Assembly: GCA_965215295.1 (NCBI GenBank)
Contig: OZ244045.1
Location: 1,798,001 to 1,862,000, forward strand
DNA length: 64,000 nucleotides
DNA from: HK1 sp965215295
Lineage (GTDB): Bacteria > Pseudomonadota > Gammaproteobacteria > HK1
Reading direction: 5' to 3'
In this document: positions 43,574 to 56,900 of the stretch, in pieces
How the letters are laid out: the number at the start of each line of letters is the position of its first letter
Numbering within the stretch: the first letter of the stretch is position 1
Position numbers and translations under genes: made by a program
Notes under the pieces: generated by a model
Seen by the model: only the letters and a program-made list of their open reading frames with translations
What the model was told of the DNA's origin: nothing
Databases searched by the model: none

Positions 43574-44990
43574 TCAGAAACGGAGGTTGCCTCTCAGCCA
43601 GACCCCGTGCTCGGGCGTTGCGCCAGAGCTCTCGTGACGCTCGGCTTCGAGGCTCATCGACACGATGCCGAGCTCCAGCCGCCGGCCGACTCGATACTGC
43701 CGGGACGTACCCCCGGCCGACGAGAACGCGCCGTAGGTGGTGAGGGTGCCGCGACGAATCGGCGTGGGCGCGGCGTAGCCGAGCTCCGAACTCAACCGCA
43801 TCTCCGGCTCGAACCGGGCCCCACCGCCGGAACCGCCCACCGTCGGCTGCCGGTCCTCCCACATCGACCGCGCTCCGCTCGCCGCGTTCCCCCACGAGGG
43901 CGACAGCGCAAAGTACGGCCCACGACCGCGCTCGCCCGGGTCCACCTCCAACGCCAGACTCACCCCCGCGTCCTCCAAACCCTCTTCCTCATGCGTCAGC
44001 AGCACACGACCGCTCGCATCGACTTCGATGCCCAAGTCCGCACGTCCATACCCGACGCCTCCGCCTACCTCCATCCCCAATCCGCTCTCCGCGTCCCCAC
44101 CATCCACCCGCGCCGCCAGCTCGACGTTCCCCCTCAACCCCTCGACACCGCCGAAGTCCTCCCCCGCACTGCCTTCCAGCAGTAGCCGCATCTGCCACAC
44201 CTCCGACTGCACCGCCGGCACCAGCGCCGCCTGTCCTTCCGCATCGAACTGCACCTCATCCGCGTCAAGCTGCACAACGAATCCGTTCGTCCCCACCGAC
44301 CAGTCGACTCCCCACCTCGACGCCACATCGTGGCTCCCTCCGCCCGCCGCCATCATCATCTTCAGGTCGGTCCCCGCCAAGGCGGAATACTTGTCCGTCA
44401 GCGTCGCTTCGCCCGCTCCGTAGCCCACCATCGCCCACGTCCTCAGTCCCTGCCACGGCGACCACTGCGCGTAGGGGTGCACTCCCAGAACATCCGTCTC
44501 CACCTCCGTATCGAGCGCCCCGTCAAACTCCACCTTCCCGGCGCTGCCGTTCAACATCACCCCCACCAACGTGTCTTCCCGCGCTCGGAACTCCACCCCC
44601 AACTGACCGGACAGCGCTTCTCCCTGCGTCTCGACCTCCGCCTCCAGCCTGCCCGCGCTCCAGCTCCGGCTCCCACGCCCCCACAGCACCAGAGAGTCCG
44701 CTCCCATACCCCCCGCCTCGCCTTCGCCGCCCAGCGAAACCTGGAAGCTGCTCCGCGACAGCATCTCCCGCAACGCGGCCGTATCCACCATCAGGTCACC
44801 GTCAGGGTCGGTATGACGCCGCAGCGTCTCGTACACGGCCTCCTCGGACAGGTGCAGCCGGGTCCCGGCAAGGGTCGCCGTCGTCCCCGTCGCCCACCTC
44901 CTGTCCTCGACCGCCGTCACCAAGTCCTGCGCCACCGTGCGTCCGAACGACGCCAGCGCGTACTCCAGCCTGCGTTCACGCGCGTCGACA
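43574..44990 (-). other. C-terminal outer-membrane barrel region of the giant protein
   Basis: This segment starts at DARERRLEYALASFGRTVAQ, a helical stretch like the plug or linker of autotransporters, and continues through alternating strands such as VLWGRGSRSWSAG, WAMVGYGAGEATLT and FALSPSWGNAASG. The final residue is Phe. It would form the membrane anchor that exposes the rest of the chain. Confidence 0.8.
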
Positions 44991-47900
44991 ACCTCGTCGT
45001 CGACTATCGTGACCGTCGCCGACGCCTCCAACCCCTCGGGACTCCCCTCACCGGAGCCGAACATGACCTTGAAGGTCTCGTTCCTTTCCATCTCCTCGTC
45101 ATCCACCAGGGCAACCCTCAGCTCCCGCTCCGTCTCGCCCTTGGGAAACACTACCCGCTCCTCGTCCGGCTGGTAATCCTCCCCACTCTTCGCCGTCCCA
45201 TCCATGGCGGTCGCTGCCACCTCTATCTCGCGGTCGCTCGCACGGCTCAGCCTCAGCGTGAACACCACCTCCCCCGCATCCTCCCGTACCACCACGTTCC
45301 GCGGCGTTACGCTCAGCGACAGGTCGTCATTGTCCGTCAGCTTCACTTCCGCAGGGATGACCTTGAAATCGAGCTCCTCCGGCACACACTTCGGTTCCTT
45401 GTCGTCGGCCCTGACCTCCAGCAAGCATGTCTCCGCCCCGCCGACCACCACCGTCTCGTCCAGCTCATCGCGCTCGTCGTCCACCGGAGTCAGCTCGAAC
45501 GTCCCCGTCCCGCTCTCCTCGCCCGCCGGGATCGTCACCGGGAAATCCGCCACCTCCGCAAAGTCCACCGCCCGGCTCTCGCCGCTTCCCGACACCGTCA
45601 CCATCACCGTCCGCGCCTCTCCGAACCGCGTGCCTCCCGTCACTGTCGCCGTCACCGTCACCGTCGTCTCTCCGGCGCCCTCCGACACCTCCTCCGGCGA
45701 TACGCTCAGCTTGATGCCCGTCGGGGCTTCGTCGTCGTCGAGCAGCGTGAGCGTGGTTTCCCTCACTGTCACCCCAGCCACCCCAGCCACACTGCCCGAC
45801 ACCCGCACGATCGCATCCGTCTCGTCCACATTGTCGTCTTCCGGTATCAGGTGAAACTGCGCCGACTCGCTCGTGCCGGGCGGACCCGCGGGAACGACGA
45901 TCGGGAAGTCCTCGACCTTCTGAAAACCCACCGCCCCGTCCTGACCGCTCGTCACCGAGACCGTCACCGTCCTCTCTTCGCCCAGCGGCGTGTCTCCCGT
46001 CACCGTCGCCGTCACCGTCACCGTCGTCTCGGCGCCCTCCGACACCTCCACCGGCGTCTCTCCGGCGCCCTGCGACGTCGTGTCCAGAGATACACTCAGC
46101 TCGATGGTCGCCTTGTCGTCGTTCGTAATCGTCAGCGTCACGTCATCCGGGTCCGTCACCCCCTGGCTGTTCGTCGCCGCGCCCGACACCCTCACTTCCC
46201 TGTCAGCCGCGTCCACGTCGTTGTCCACGGCCGTGATCGTCACCGTGCCCGTGCTCGTCGTCGCACCCGCCGCAATCGTCAACACCCGGTTCGAACTCAG
46301 CCTGTAGTCGCCCGCCACCGCCGGGGACACCGGCGCCACCGAGACCGTCACCGTCGTCTCCTCGCTCGACGGGTGGGACAGGCGCGCCGTCACCGTGCTC
46401 TGCTCATCGACCTCCGTGATCGAGTCCGGGGTCAGCACCAGCGTCACCGTCGGCTCGGCGTCGTTGTCCCTGATCGTTCCCGTCGCCTCGGCGTCCCTGA
46501 TCGTCGCGCCCGACGCGTTCGACAGCGTCACCGTGAACGTCTCGTCCGGCTCGTCCACGTCGTCGTCCGCTACCGTCACCGACACCGTCCTGCGGTCCTC
46601 TCCGGCGCCGAACGTCAACCTCCCGTTCCCCGCCGTGTAGTCCGTCCCGGCTCGCGCCGTCCCGTCCGCCGTCGCCCAGTCCACCGTCACCGGCGACACC
46701 GCCACCGGGTTCAGCATCACCGTGAACGTCATCGTCGTACTGCCCGAATCACCCTCGCCCTCGGCCACGCTCGCGTCAGCGATCGACAGGCCCGGCCCGT
46801 CGTCGTCCGTGATTGCCAGCGTCACGGTCTGCGGGCCCCTAATCCCCAGCGCGTTCGTCGCCGCGCCCGACACCGTCACTTCCTTGTCAGCCGTCCCCAC
46901 GTCGTTGTCCACGGCCGTGATCGTCACCGTGCCCGTGCTCGTCGTCGCACCCGCCGCAATCGTCAAATCCAGGTTCCCGCTCAGCGTGTAGTCGCCTGCT
47001 ACCGCCGGCGACACCGGCGACACCGAGACCGTCACCGTCGTCGCATCGCTCGACGGATGGTTCAGGCGCGCCGTCACCGTGCTCGTCCCGCCAGCCTCCG
47101 GGATCGAGGCCGAGGTCAGCACCAGCGTCACCGTCGGGGTCGCGTCGTTGTCCCTGATCGTCAGCGTCACGTCATCCGGGGCCGTCACCCCCTGCGCGTT
47201 CGTCGCCGTGCCCGACACCGTCACCGTCTTGTGCGGGGCGTCCACCGTGTTGTTCACGCTCGTGACCGTCACCGTGCCCGTGCTCGTCGTCTGACCCGCC
47301 GCAATCGTCAGCACCCGGTTCGTGCTCAGCCGGTAGTCGCCCGCCACCGCCGGCGAGTCCGGCGCCACCGAGACCGTCACCGTCGTCGCCTCGCTCGACG
47401 CATGGTCCAGGGTCGCCGTCACCGTGCTCTGCTGATTGACCTCCGTGATCGAGCCCGGGCTCAGCACCAGCGTCACCGTCGGCGTCGCGTCGTTGTCCCT
47501 GATCGTCAGCGTCACGGAGGCCGGGGCCGTCACCCCCTGCGCGTTCGTCGCCGTGCCCGACACCGTCACCGTCTTGTGCGGGGCGTCCACCGTGTTGTTC
47601 ACGCTCGTGACCGTCACCGTGCCCGTGCTCGTCGTCGAACCCGCCGGGATTGTCAGCTCCCGGTTCGCGCTCAACGTGTAGTCGCCCGCCACCGCCGGCG
47701 AGTCCGGCGACACCGACACCGTCACCGTCGTATCCGCGCCCGACGCACGGTCCAGGGTCGCCGTCACCGTGCTCTGCTCGTTGACCTCCGTGATCGAGCC
47801 CGGGCTCAGCACCAGCGTCACCGTCGGCGGCCCGTCGTCGTCCTCGATCGTCAGTGTCACGGGGGCCGGGTCCGTCACCCCCTGGCTGTTCGACGCCGTG

Positions 47901-50900
47901 CCCGACACCGTCACCGTCTTGTCCGGAGCGTCCGCCGCGTTGTCCACGCCCGTGACCGTCACCGTGCCCGTGCTCGTCGTCGCTCCCGCCGCAATCGTCA
48001 GCTCCCGGTTCGCGCTCAGTGCGTAGTCGCCCGATACCGCCGGCGACTCCGGCGCCACCGACACCGTCACCGTCGTCGCATCGCTCGACGGGTGGTCCAG
48101 GCGCGCCGTCACCGTGCTCGTCCCGCCGTCCTCGTCGACCGTGTCCGAAGACAGGTGCAACGTCACCGTCGGCGCGTCGTCGTCGTCCTCGATCGTCAGC
48201 GGCGCGCTGTCCAGCACCGAGCCCGAATGCGCGTTCGTCGTCGTGGCCCACACCGTCACCGTCTTGTCCGGCGCGTCCACGTCGTTGGCCACGGCGGTGA
48301 CCGTCACCGTGCCCATGCTCGCCGTCTCGCCCGCATGGATCGTCAGCACGACGTTCGAACTCAGCCTGTAGTCGCCCGACACCGCCGGCGACTCCGGCAC
48401 CACCGCCACCGTCACCGTCGTATCCACGCCCGACGGGTGGGACAGGGACGCCGTCGCCGTGCTCGTCCCCCCGTCCTCGTCGACCGTGTCCGAAGACAGG
48501 TGCAGCGTCACCGTCGGCGCGTCGTCGTCGTCCCTGATCGTCAGCGTCACCTCATCCGGGTTCGTGACACCCACGCTGTTCGTCGCCTCGGCCGACAGCG
48601 TTATCCTCTTGTCGGGCGCGTCCACGTTGTTGGCCACGGCCGTGAGCGTCACCGTGCCCGTGCTCGCCGTCTCGCCCGCCGCGATCGTCAACACCGGGTT
48701 CGGACCCGGACCCACCGTGAAGAAGGGGAAGACCCCGGCGACGCCGAAACTGTGCACCGTCGTCTCCTCGCTCGACGGGCGGTCCAGGCTCGCCGTCACC
48801 GTGCTCTGCCCGCCGGCCTCGTCGACCGTGTCCGGAGACAGCATCAGCGTCACCTTCGGCGACGCGTCGTCGTCCGTGATTGTTCCCGTCGCCGTGCCGT
48901 CCCCGATGGTCGCGCCCGACGGGTTCGACAGCGTCACCGTGAAGGTCTCGTTCGGCTCGTCCACGTTGTCGCCGGCCACGGTCACGGACACCGTCTGGCT
49001 GGAGTCTCCGGTGCTGAACGTCACGGTTCCGTTCCCCGCCGTGTAGTCCGTCCCGGCGGTCGCGGTGCCGTCGGACGTCGCCCAGTCCACGGTCACCGCT
49101 TCCGTCGCCGCCTCGCTCAGGGTCACCGTGAAGTCCAGCGTCGCGCTGCCCGAATCGCCCTCGTCCACGCTCGCGTCGCCGATCGACAGCGCCGGCAACG
49201 GCGGCGGCGGCTCGTCGTCGGTGATCGTCAGGGTCACGTTCTGCGGGGCCGTGATCCCCAGCGTGTTCGTCGCCGTGGCCGACACCGTCACCGTCTTGTC
49301 CCCTTCATACACGCTGTTGTTCACGGCGGTCATCGTCACGACGCCCGTGCTCGTCGTTGCGCCCGCCGCAATCGTCAACACCCGGTTCGCGCTCAGCGTG
49401 TAGTCGCCCGCCACCGCCGGCGTCACCGGCGCGGCCGTCACGGTCACCGTCGTCTCCTCGTTCGACGGATGGTCCAGGGTCGCCGTCACCGTGCCGACTC
49501 CACCGTTCTCGCCGATCGAGCCCGGAGTCAGGACCAGCGTCACCGTCGGCGGACCGTCGTTGTCCCGGATCGTCCCGGTCGCCGCGCCGTCCGCGATCGT
49601 CGCGCCCGACGGGTTCGACAGCCTCACCGTGAAGGTCTCGTCCGGCTCGTCGACGAAGTCGCCCAGCACCGGCACCGTCAGAGTCTTGCTGGAGTCCCCG
49701 GTGTCGAACGTCACGGTTCCATTCCCCGCCGTGTAGTCCGTCCCGGCGGTCGCCGTCCCGTCCGCGGTCGCCCAGTCCACCGTCACGGTTTCCGTCGCCG
49801 CATGACTCAGGGTCACCGTGAACGAGATATTCGTGTTGCCCCTGTCGCCTTCGGATATGCTCCCGCCCCCGATCGACAGCATCGGCAACGCGGCCGTCGC
49901 CGTCTCCGCGCTCTCGACCGTCTCACCGGTCCCGTCGTCGTCGGTGAAGCTCGCCTCCACCTTCAGCGTCGACCCCACGTCACCGGCGACCACCGTGTAG
50001 CTCGCCGTGGTCGCCCCCGCGATCGGCGTGCCCGTCCCGCCCGACACCCGGATCCACCGCCAGGTGAAGCTCCGGTTCGTCAGGCCGTCCGGGTCATCCA
50101 GGTTCGATGCGTCCGCCGTCAGCGCCTCGCCGACCACCGGCGTCGTGTCGTCGATCGTCACCGCGCCCGTCGGCGCCGCGTTGTCGTCGTCCCGGATCGC
50201 CGCCGTCGCCGTCGACGGAGCGCCGAGCAGGTAGGCGGGGTCGGCGCCCGTGTCCGCCGTCAGCGTCAGGGTCACCGTGCTGTCCGCCTCGTGGCCGGTG
50301 TCCTCCTCCGTCGGCACCGTCACCGTCTGCTCGGTGTCGCCGTCCGCGAAATCGACGGTCTTCGCGCCCTCCTCGCCCGACGCCACCATGGCGCCAGTCT
50401 CCGACACGCGGTAGCGGACCGTCAGCGCGCCCGCCGTCACCACCGTGCGCGTCACCGTGAACAGGGCGGCGCTGCCCTCCGTCACGTCGCCGTCCGAGGC
50501 CACCGTCACCTCGGGCCGCGGCAGCGCCGCCACCGCCGAGGTCGGGGCGCTCGTGAAGGTCGCCTCGTGGCCCTCGTCGTCGGTGACCGTCACCCGCACC
50601 TTCAGCGTCGCGCCCGCGTCCGCGTACACCGGCACGTAGGTCCGCGAGGTCGCGCCCGAGATGTCCGCGTCACTGCCGCCGGACGGCGTCCGCACCCACT
50701 GGTAGACATAGGCCGCAGTGTCCAGTCCTCCGTCCTCGTCGGCGATGCCCGACGTGTCCGCCGTCAGCGTCTCGCCTTCCCTCGCCGTACCCGTCACCGT
50801 CACCGTGCCCGTCGCCGGCGAGTCGTCGTCGTCCTTGACCAGCACCCTCGCCGTGGCGTCGGTCCCCAGCTCGTACGCCGCATCCGCCGTCAGCGTCACC

Positions 50901-53900
50901 GTCACCCGGCTGTTGCGCTCGTGGAGGTTGTCGAACACCGTCGGCACCGTCACCGTCACACTCGCCGTGTCGCCCGAGAAGTCGACGGTCTGCGCCCCCT
51001 TGTCGCCCGACCTCACCATGGTGCCCGTCTCGACCACGTTGTAGCGCACCGTCAGCGCACCCGTCGTCACCCCCGTGCGCGTCACCGTGAACTGCGCGTC
51101 CTCGCTCTCCACCACCGGGCTCGACACCGGCGCCACCGACACCACCGGCAGGTCGTCGTCCTCGACCGTCACATCCGCCGTGGCGTCGCTCCCCAGCTCG
51201 TACGCCGCATTCGCCTCCAGCGTCACCGTCACCACGCTGTCCGCTTCGTGAACGCCGTCATCGACGGTCGGCACCGATATCACCACCGAGGAGTGGCCGG
51301 CCGGAATCGTTCGATGCTGCCCCCCCTCGTTGCCGGCCGAAACCATCTCTCCCGTCTCCGACACGCCGAGTCTCACCCGCAGCGCCCCGGTCGTGTCGCC
51401 GGTTCGCGTCACCACGAATTCAGCGGCGGGGTCCCCTTCGCTCACAGGACTCTTTCTCGGCGCCACCGTCACCACCGGCAGGTCGTCGTCGTCCTCGACC
51501 GTGACCTCCGCCGTGGAGTCGGTCCCCAGCTCGTACGCCGCATTCGCCTCCAGCGTCACCGTCACCACGCTGTCCGCTTCGTGGACGCCGTCATCGACGG
51601 TCGGCACCGATATCACCACCGAGGGCTGGCCGGCCGGGAGCGTTCGAGTCTGCCCCCCCTCGTTGCCGGCCGAAACCATGTCCCCCGTCTCCGACACGCT
51701 GAGTCTCACCCGCAGCGCCCCGGTCGTGTCGCCGGTTCGCGTCACCACGAATTCAGCGGCGGGGTCCCCTTCGCTCACCGGACTCTTTCTCGGCGCCACC
51801 GTCACCACCGGCAGCGGCGCTTCGTCGTCGTCCTCGACCGTCACCGTCGCCGTGTCGTCGGCTCCCAGCGCGTAGGCAATCGGGTTCGCCTGCAAAGTCA
51901 ACGTCACCGAGCCGTCCGCCTCGTCGGTGGTGTCGCCCGTCGTGGCCACCGACACCTGCACCGTGGCGCTGTTCGCCGGGAAGGTCGCCGTGCCCGCGCC
52001 CGGCGTGACGCCGAAGTCCCCGGAGGCGGTGACCTCGTAGTCCACGTTCAGCGTCTCCGCCGTGTCGCCCGTCCGCGTCAGAGTGAACAGGGCGGGGCTA
52101 CCCTCCGTCACGTCGCCGTCCGAGGCCACCGTGACCTCGGGCCGCGGCAGCGCCGCCACCGCCGAGGTCGAAGCGCTCGTGAAGGTGGCCCGATGGCCTT
52201 CGTCGTCGGTGACCGTCACCCGGACCTTGAGCGTCGCGCCTGCGTCCGCGAACACCGGCACGTAGGTCTGCGAGGTCGCCCCGGAGATGTCCGCGTTGCC
52301 GCCGCCGGGTGGCGTCCGCACCCACCGGTAGGTATAGGCCGCGTTGGCCAAGCCGTCTGCGTCGGTGACGCCCGACGTGTTTGCGGTCAGCGTCTCGCCT
52401 TCCGTCGGCGTGCCCGTGATCGTCACCGTCCCGGTCGCCGGGGAGTCGTCGTCATCCCGAATCGTCGCCGTCGCCGCGGCATCGGTTCCCAGCGCGTAGG
52501 CCGCGTCCGCCTGCAAGGTCAACGTCACCGAGCCGTGCGCCTCGTGGGTGGTGTCGCCCGTCGTGGCCACGCTCACCTGCACCGTGGCGTCGTTCGCCAG
52601 GAACGTCGCTGTGCCCGCGCCGGTCGTGACGCCGAAGGCCCCGGTGGCGGTGACCTCGTAGTCCACGTCCAGCGTCTGCGCCGTGTCGCCCGTCCGCGTC
52701 AGCGTGAACACCGCGGCGCTGCCCTCCGTCACGTCGCCGTCCGACGCCACCGTGACCTCCGGCAACGCCTCGACCGTCGCCGTCGCCGCGCTCTCGACCG
52801 TCTCCGCGGTGCCGTCGTCGTCGGTGAAGCTCGCCTCCACCTTCAGCGTCGACCCCACGTCACCGGCGACCACCGTGTAGGTCTCCGAGGTCGCGCCGCT
52901 GATCCGCGTCTCCGTACTGCCCGACACCCGGATCCACTGCCAGGTGAAGGTCGCGCTCGTCAGACCGTCCGGATCGCGGATGCCCGAGGCGTCCGCGGTC
53001 AGCGTCTCGCCCACCACGGGCGTCGTGTCGTCGATCGTCACCGCGCCGGTCGGGGCCGCGTTGTCGTCGTCCCGGATCTTCAAAACCGCAAATTCAGGTT
53101 GTCCCTCATCAGGTTCTCCCAGGGAGTAGGAGCCGTCATCCGGCTCCATCACAAAGAGACTCACCGTGCCGTCCGCCTCGTGGGTGCTGTCATCCACCGT
53201 GGACAGGCTCACCTGCGTCGTGGAACTGCCCGCCGGGAAGGTCGTCTCGTCCTCGGTTGTCATGTCTAGCGGGAAGGGCGTCCCGCCCTCGGCGACGAGG
53301 AAGTCCCCCCCGGAGGGGCGGATTCCGATTTTCACGCTCAGCATTCCCGTCGCGGAGCCCGTGCGCTCCAAAGTCCACACGGCAGGGTCGCCCTCCGTGA
53401 CATCGCCCTCCGAAGTCACCCAGACTATGGAGGTCTTGACCGCCGACGTCGCCGCGCTCATCAGAGTCTCGGTGGTGTCGTCGTCGTCGGTGAAGGTCAC
53501 CTCCACCTTCAGCGTCGCGTCCCTGTCGTCGGCAACCACCGCGTAGGTCGCCGCGGTCGCCCCGCTGATCCGCGTCACCGTCCCGCCCGATGTCCGGATC
53601 CACTGCCAAGTGAACCCCGGGTTCGTCAGACCATCCGGATCGTCGATGCCCGAGGTATCCGCCGTCAGCACCTCGCCGACCAAGGGCGTCGTGTCGTCGA
53701 TCGTCGGCGCGCCGGTCGGCGCCGCGTTGTCGTCGTCCTCGACCGTGACCGTTGCCGTGGCGGTCCCCAAGGCATACGCCGCATCCGCCGTCAGCGTCAG
53801 GGTCACCACGCTGTCCGCTTCGTGAGCGTTGTCCTCCACCGTCGGCACGGTCACCGTCTTCTCGGTGTCGCCGTCAGCGAAAGCGACGGTCTGCGCGCCC

Positions 53901-56900
53901 TCCTCGCCCGACGCCACCATGGCGCCGGTCTCCGACACGCGGTAGTTCACCGTCAGCGCGCCCGTCGTCACCACCGTGCGCGTCACCGTGAACTGCGCGT
54001 CCTCGCCTTCCGCCACCGGGGTCGACACCCGCGCCACCGACACCGTCGGTATCGGCGCCGCCTCGACCACTCCCGTCGCCGCGCTCTCGACCGTCTCCGA
54101 GGTCCCGTCGTCGTCGGTGAAGCTCGCCACCACCTTCAGCGTCGACCCCACGTCCGCGGCGACCACCGTGTAGCTCGCGCCGGTTCCGACCTCCGTCTCG
54201 CCGCCGCCCGAAGCTACCCGGAGCCAACGCCAAGTGAAGGTCGCGCCCGTCAGTCCATCCGCATCGCTGATGCCCGATGCGTCCGCCGTCAGCGTCTCGC
54301 CCACCACCGGCGTCGTGTCGTCAATCGTCGGCGCCCCCGTCGGCGCCACGTTCTCGTCGTCGGTGACCGTCAGCGTCACGTCCTGCGGAGCCGTGACCCC
54401 CTGCGTGTTCTCCGCCGTGGCCGACACCGTCACCGTCTTGTGGGGCGCGTCCACGGCGTTGTCCACGGCGGTGATCGTCACCTCGCCCGTGCTCTCCGTC
54501 GCGCCCGCCGCAATCGTCAACCGGCTCCCGCTCAGCGTGTAGTCGCCCGCCACCGCCGGCGACACCGGCGCCGCCGTCACCGTCACCGTCGTACTCTCAC
54601 TCGACGGATGGTCCAGGGTCGCCGTCACCGTGCTGACCCCGCCGTCCTCCGTGATCGAGTCCGGGGTCAGGACCAGCGTCACCGTCGGCGTGGCGTCGTC
54701 GTCCGTGATCGTGCCGGTCGCCGCGCCATCCTCGATGGTCGCGCCCGATTCGCCCGACAGCGTCACCGTGAAGGTCTCGTTCGGCTCGTCGACGTTGTCG
54801 CCCGCCACGGTCACGGAGACCGTCTTGCTGGAGTCCCCGCTGTTGAACGTCAGGGTTCCCGTTCCCGCCGTGTAGTCCGTCCCGGCGGTCGCGGTGCCGT
54901 CGGAGGTCGCCCAGTCCACGGTCACGGTTTCCGTCGCCGCGCGGTCCAGCGTCACCGTGAAGTCCAGCGTCGTGCTGCCCGAATCGCCCTCGTCCACGCT
55001 CGCGTCGGCGATCGACAGCGCCGGCAACACCGGCGCCGCCTCGACGGTCATCGTCTCCGCGCTCTCGACGGCCTCATCGGTGCCGTCGTCGTCGGTGAAG
55101 CTCGCCTCCACCTTCAGCGTCGACCCCACGTCACCGTCGACCACCGTGTAGCTCGCGCCGGTCCCGACCTCCGTCTCGCCGCCGCCCGACGCCACCCGGA
55201 TCCACCGCCAGGCGTAGGTCGCGCCCGTCAGCCCGTCCGCATCGGTGATGCCCGACTCATCCGCCGTCAGCGTCTGGCCGACCACCGGCGTCGTGTCGTC
55301 GATCGTCGGCGCACCGGCCGGGGCCGCGTTGTCGTCGTCCTCGACCGTCACGTCCGCGATCCGGTTCGCCCCAAAGCGGTAGGCCGCATCCGCCGTCAGC
55401 GTCACCGTGACCGTGCTGTCGGCCTCGTGCGCGCTGTCCTCCACCGTCGGCACCGTCACCGTCTGCTCGGTGTCGCCGTCCCCGAAAGCGACGGTCTTCG
55501 CGCCCTCCTCGCCCGACGCCACCATGGCGCCGCTCTCCGACACGCCGTAGCGGACCGTCAGCGCCCCCGTCGTCACCACCGTGCGCATCACCGTGAACTG
55601 CGCGTCCGCGCCTTCCGCCACCGAGCTCGACACCGGCGCCACCGACACCGTCGGCATCGGCGCCGCCTCGACCGTCGCCGTCGCCGCGCTCTCGACGGTC
55701 TCATCGGTGCCGTCGTCGTCGGTGAAGGCCGCCTCCACCTTCAGCGTCGCGCCCACGTCACCGGCGACCACCGTGTAGGTCGCGCCGGTTCCGACCTCCG
55801 TCTCGCCGCCGCCCGACGCCACCCGGAGCCACCGCCAGGCGTAGGTCGCGCCCGTCAGTCCGTCCGGATCGCCGATGCCCGACGGGTCCGCCGTCAGCAT
55901 CTCGCCGACCACCGGCGTCGTGTCGTCGATCGTCGGCGCGCCCGTCGGGGCCGCGTTGTCGTTGTCCCGGATCTTCAGCTCCGCAAAGTCAACGTCTCCC
56001 AGGGCGTAGAATTCGTCCTCCGACAACAACACAGTGAGAAACACCGTGCCGTCCGCCTGGTGGGTGTTGTCATCCACCGTGGACAGGCGCACCTGCGTCG
56101 TGGAGCTGCCCGCCTCGAAGGTCGCCTCGTCCTCGATTCTGCTGCCCACCGGGAAGGTCGTCGTCCCGTCGTCCTCGGCGGCGAGGCCGAAGTCCCCCCC
56201 GGAGGGGTCGATATCGAATTTCACGCGCAGCGTTCCCGCCGTGGAGCCCGTGCGCGTCAAAGTGAACACGGCAGGTTCGCCCTCCGTGACATCGCCGTCC
56301 GAAGACGGCGTGACCGCGGCGGGAAGCTCCACCGCCGCCGTCTCCTCGCTCTGGATGGTCTCTTCGGTGCCGTCGTCGTCGGTGAACGTCACCTCCACCT
56401 TCAGCGTCGCGCCCACGTCCCCGGCGACCACCGTGTAGGTCTCCGAGGTCGCCCCGGCGATCGGCGTGCCCGTTCCGCCCGACACCCGGACCCACTGCCA
56501 GGTGAAGCTCCGGTTCGTCAGACCGTCCGGGTCGCCGACGCCCGATGCCTCCGCCGTCAGCGTCTGGCCCCGCACCGGCGTCGTGTCGTCGATGGTCGGC
56601 TTGCCCGTCGGGGGCGCGTTGTCGTCGTCCTCGACCGTCACGTCCGCCGTGGCGTCGGTCCCCAGGTCATACGCCGCATCCGCCGTCAGCGTCAGGGTCA
56701 CCACGCTGTCCGCCTCGTGGACAGTGTCCTCTGTCGTCGGCACCGTCACCGTCTTCTCGCTCTCGCCGTCAGCGAAATCGACGCTCTTCGCGCCCTCCTC
56801 GCCCGACGCCACCATGTCGCCGGTCTCCGACACGTCATAGTTCACCGTCAGCGCGCCCGCCGTGTCCTCCGTGCGCGTCACCCTGAACTGCGCGTCCTCG

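Noticed and set aside
44330..53269. A nearly 3000-codon open frame on the plus strand opposite the giant gene, and two further frames of more than 1300 codons (53.8-58.1 and 58.2-62.1 kb)
   Set aside because: They are antisense to a well-supported gene, consist of Arg/His/Val-rich low-complexity sequence, and stay open only because the repeat modules lack stop codons in that frame.
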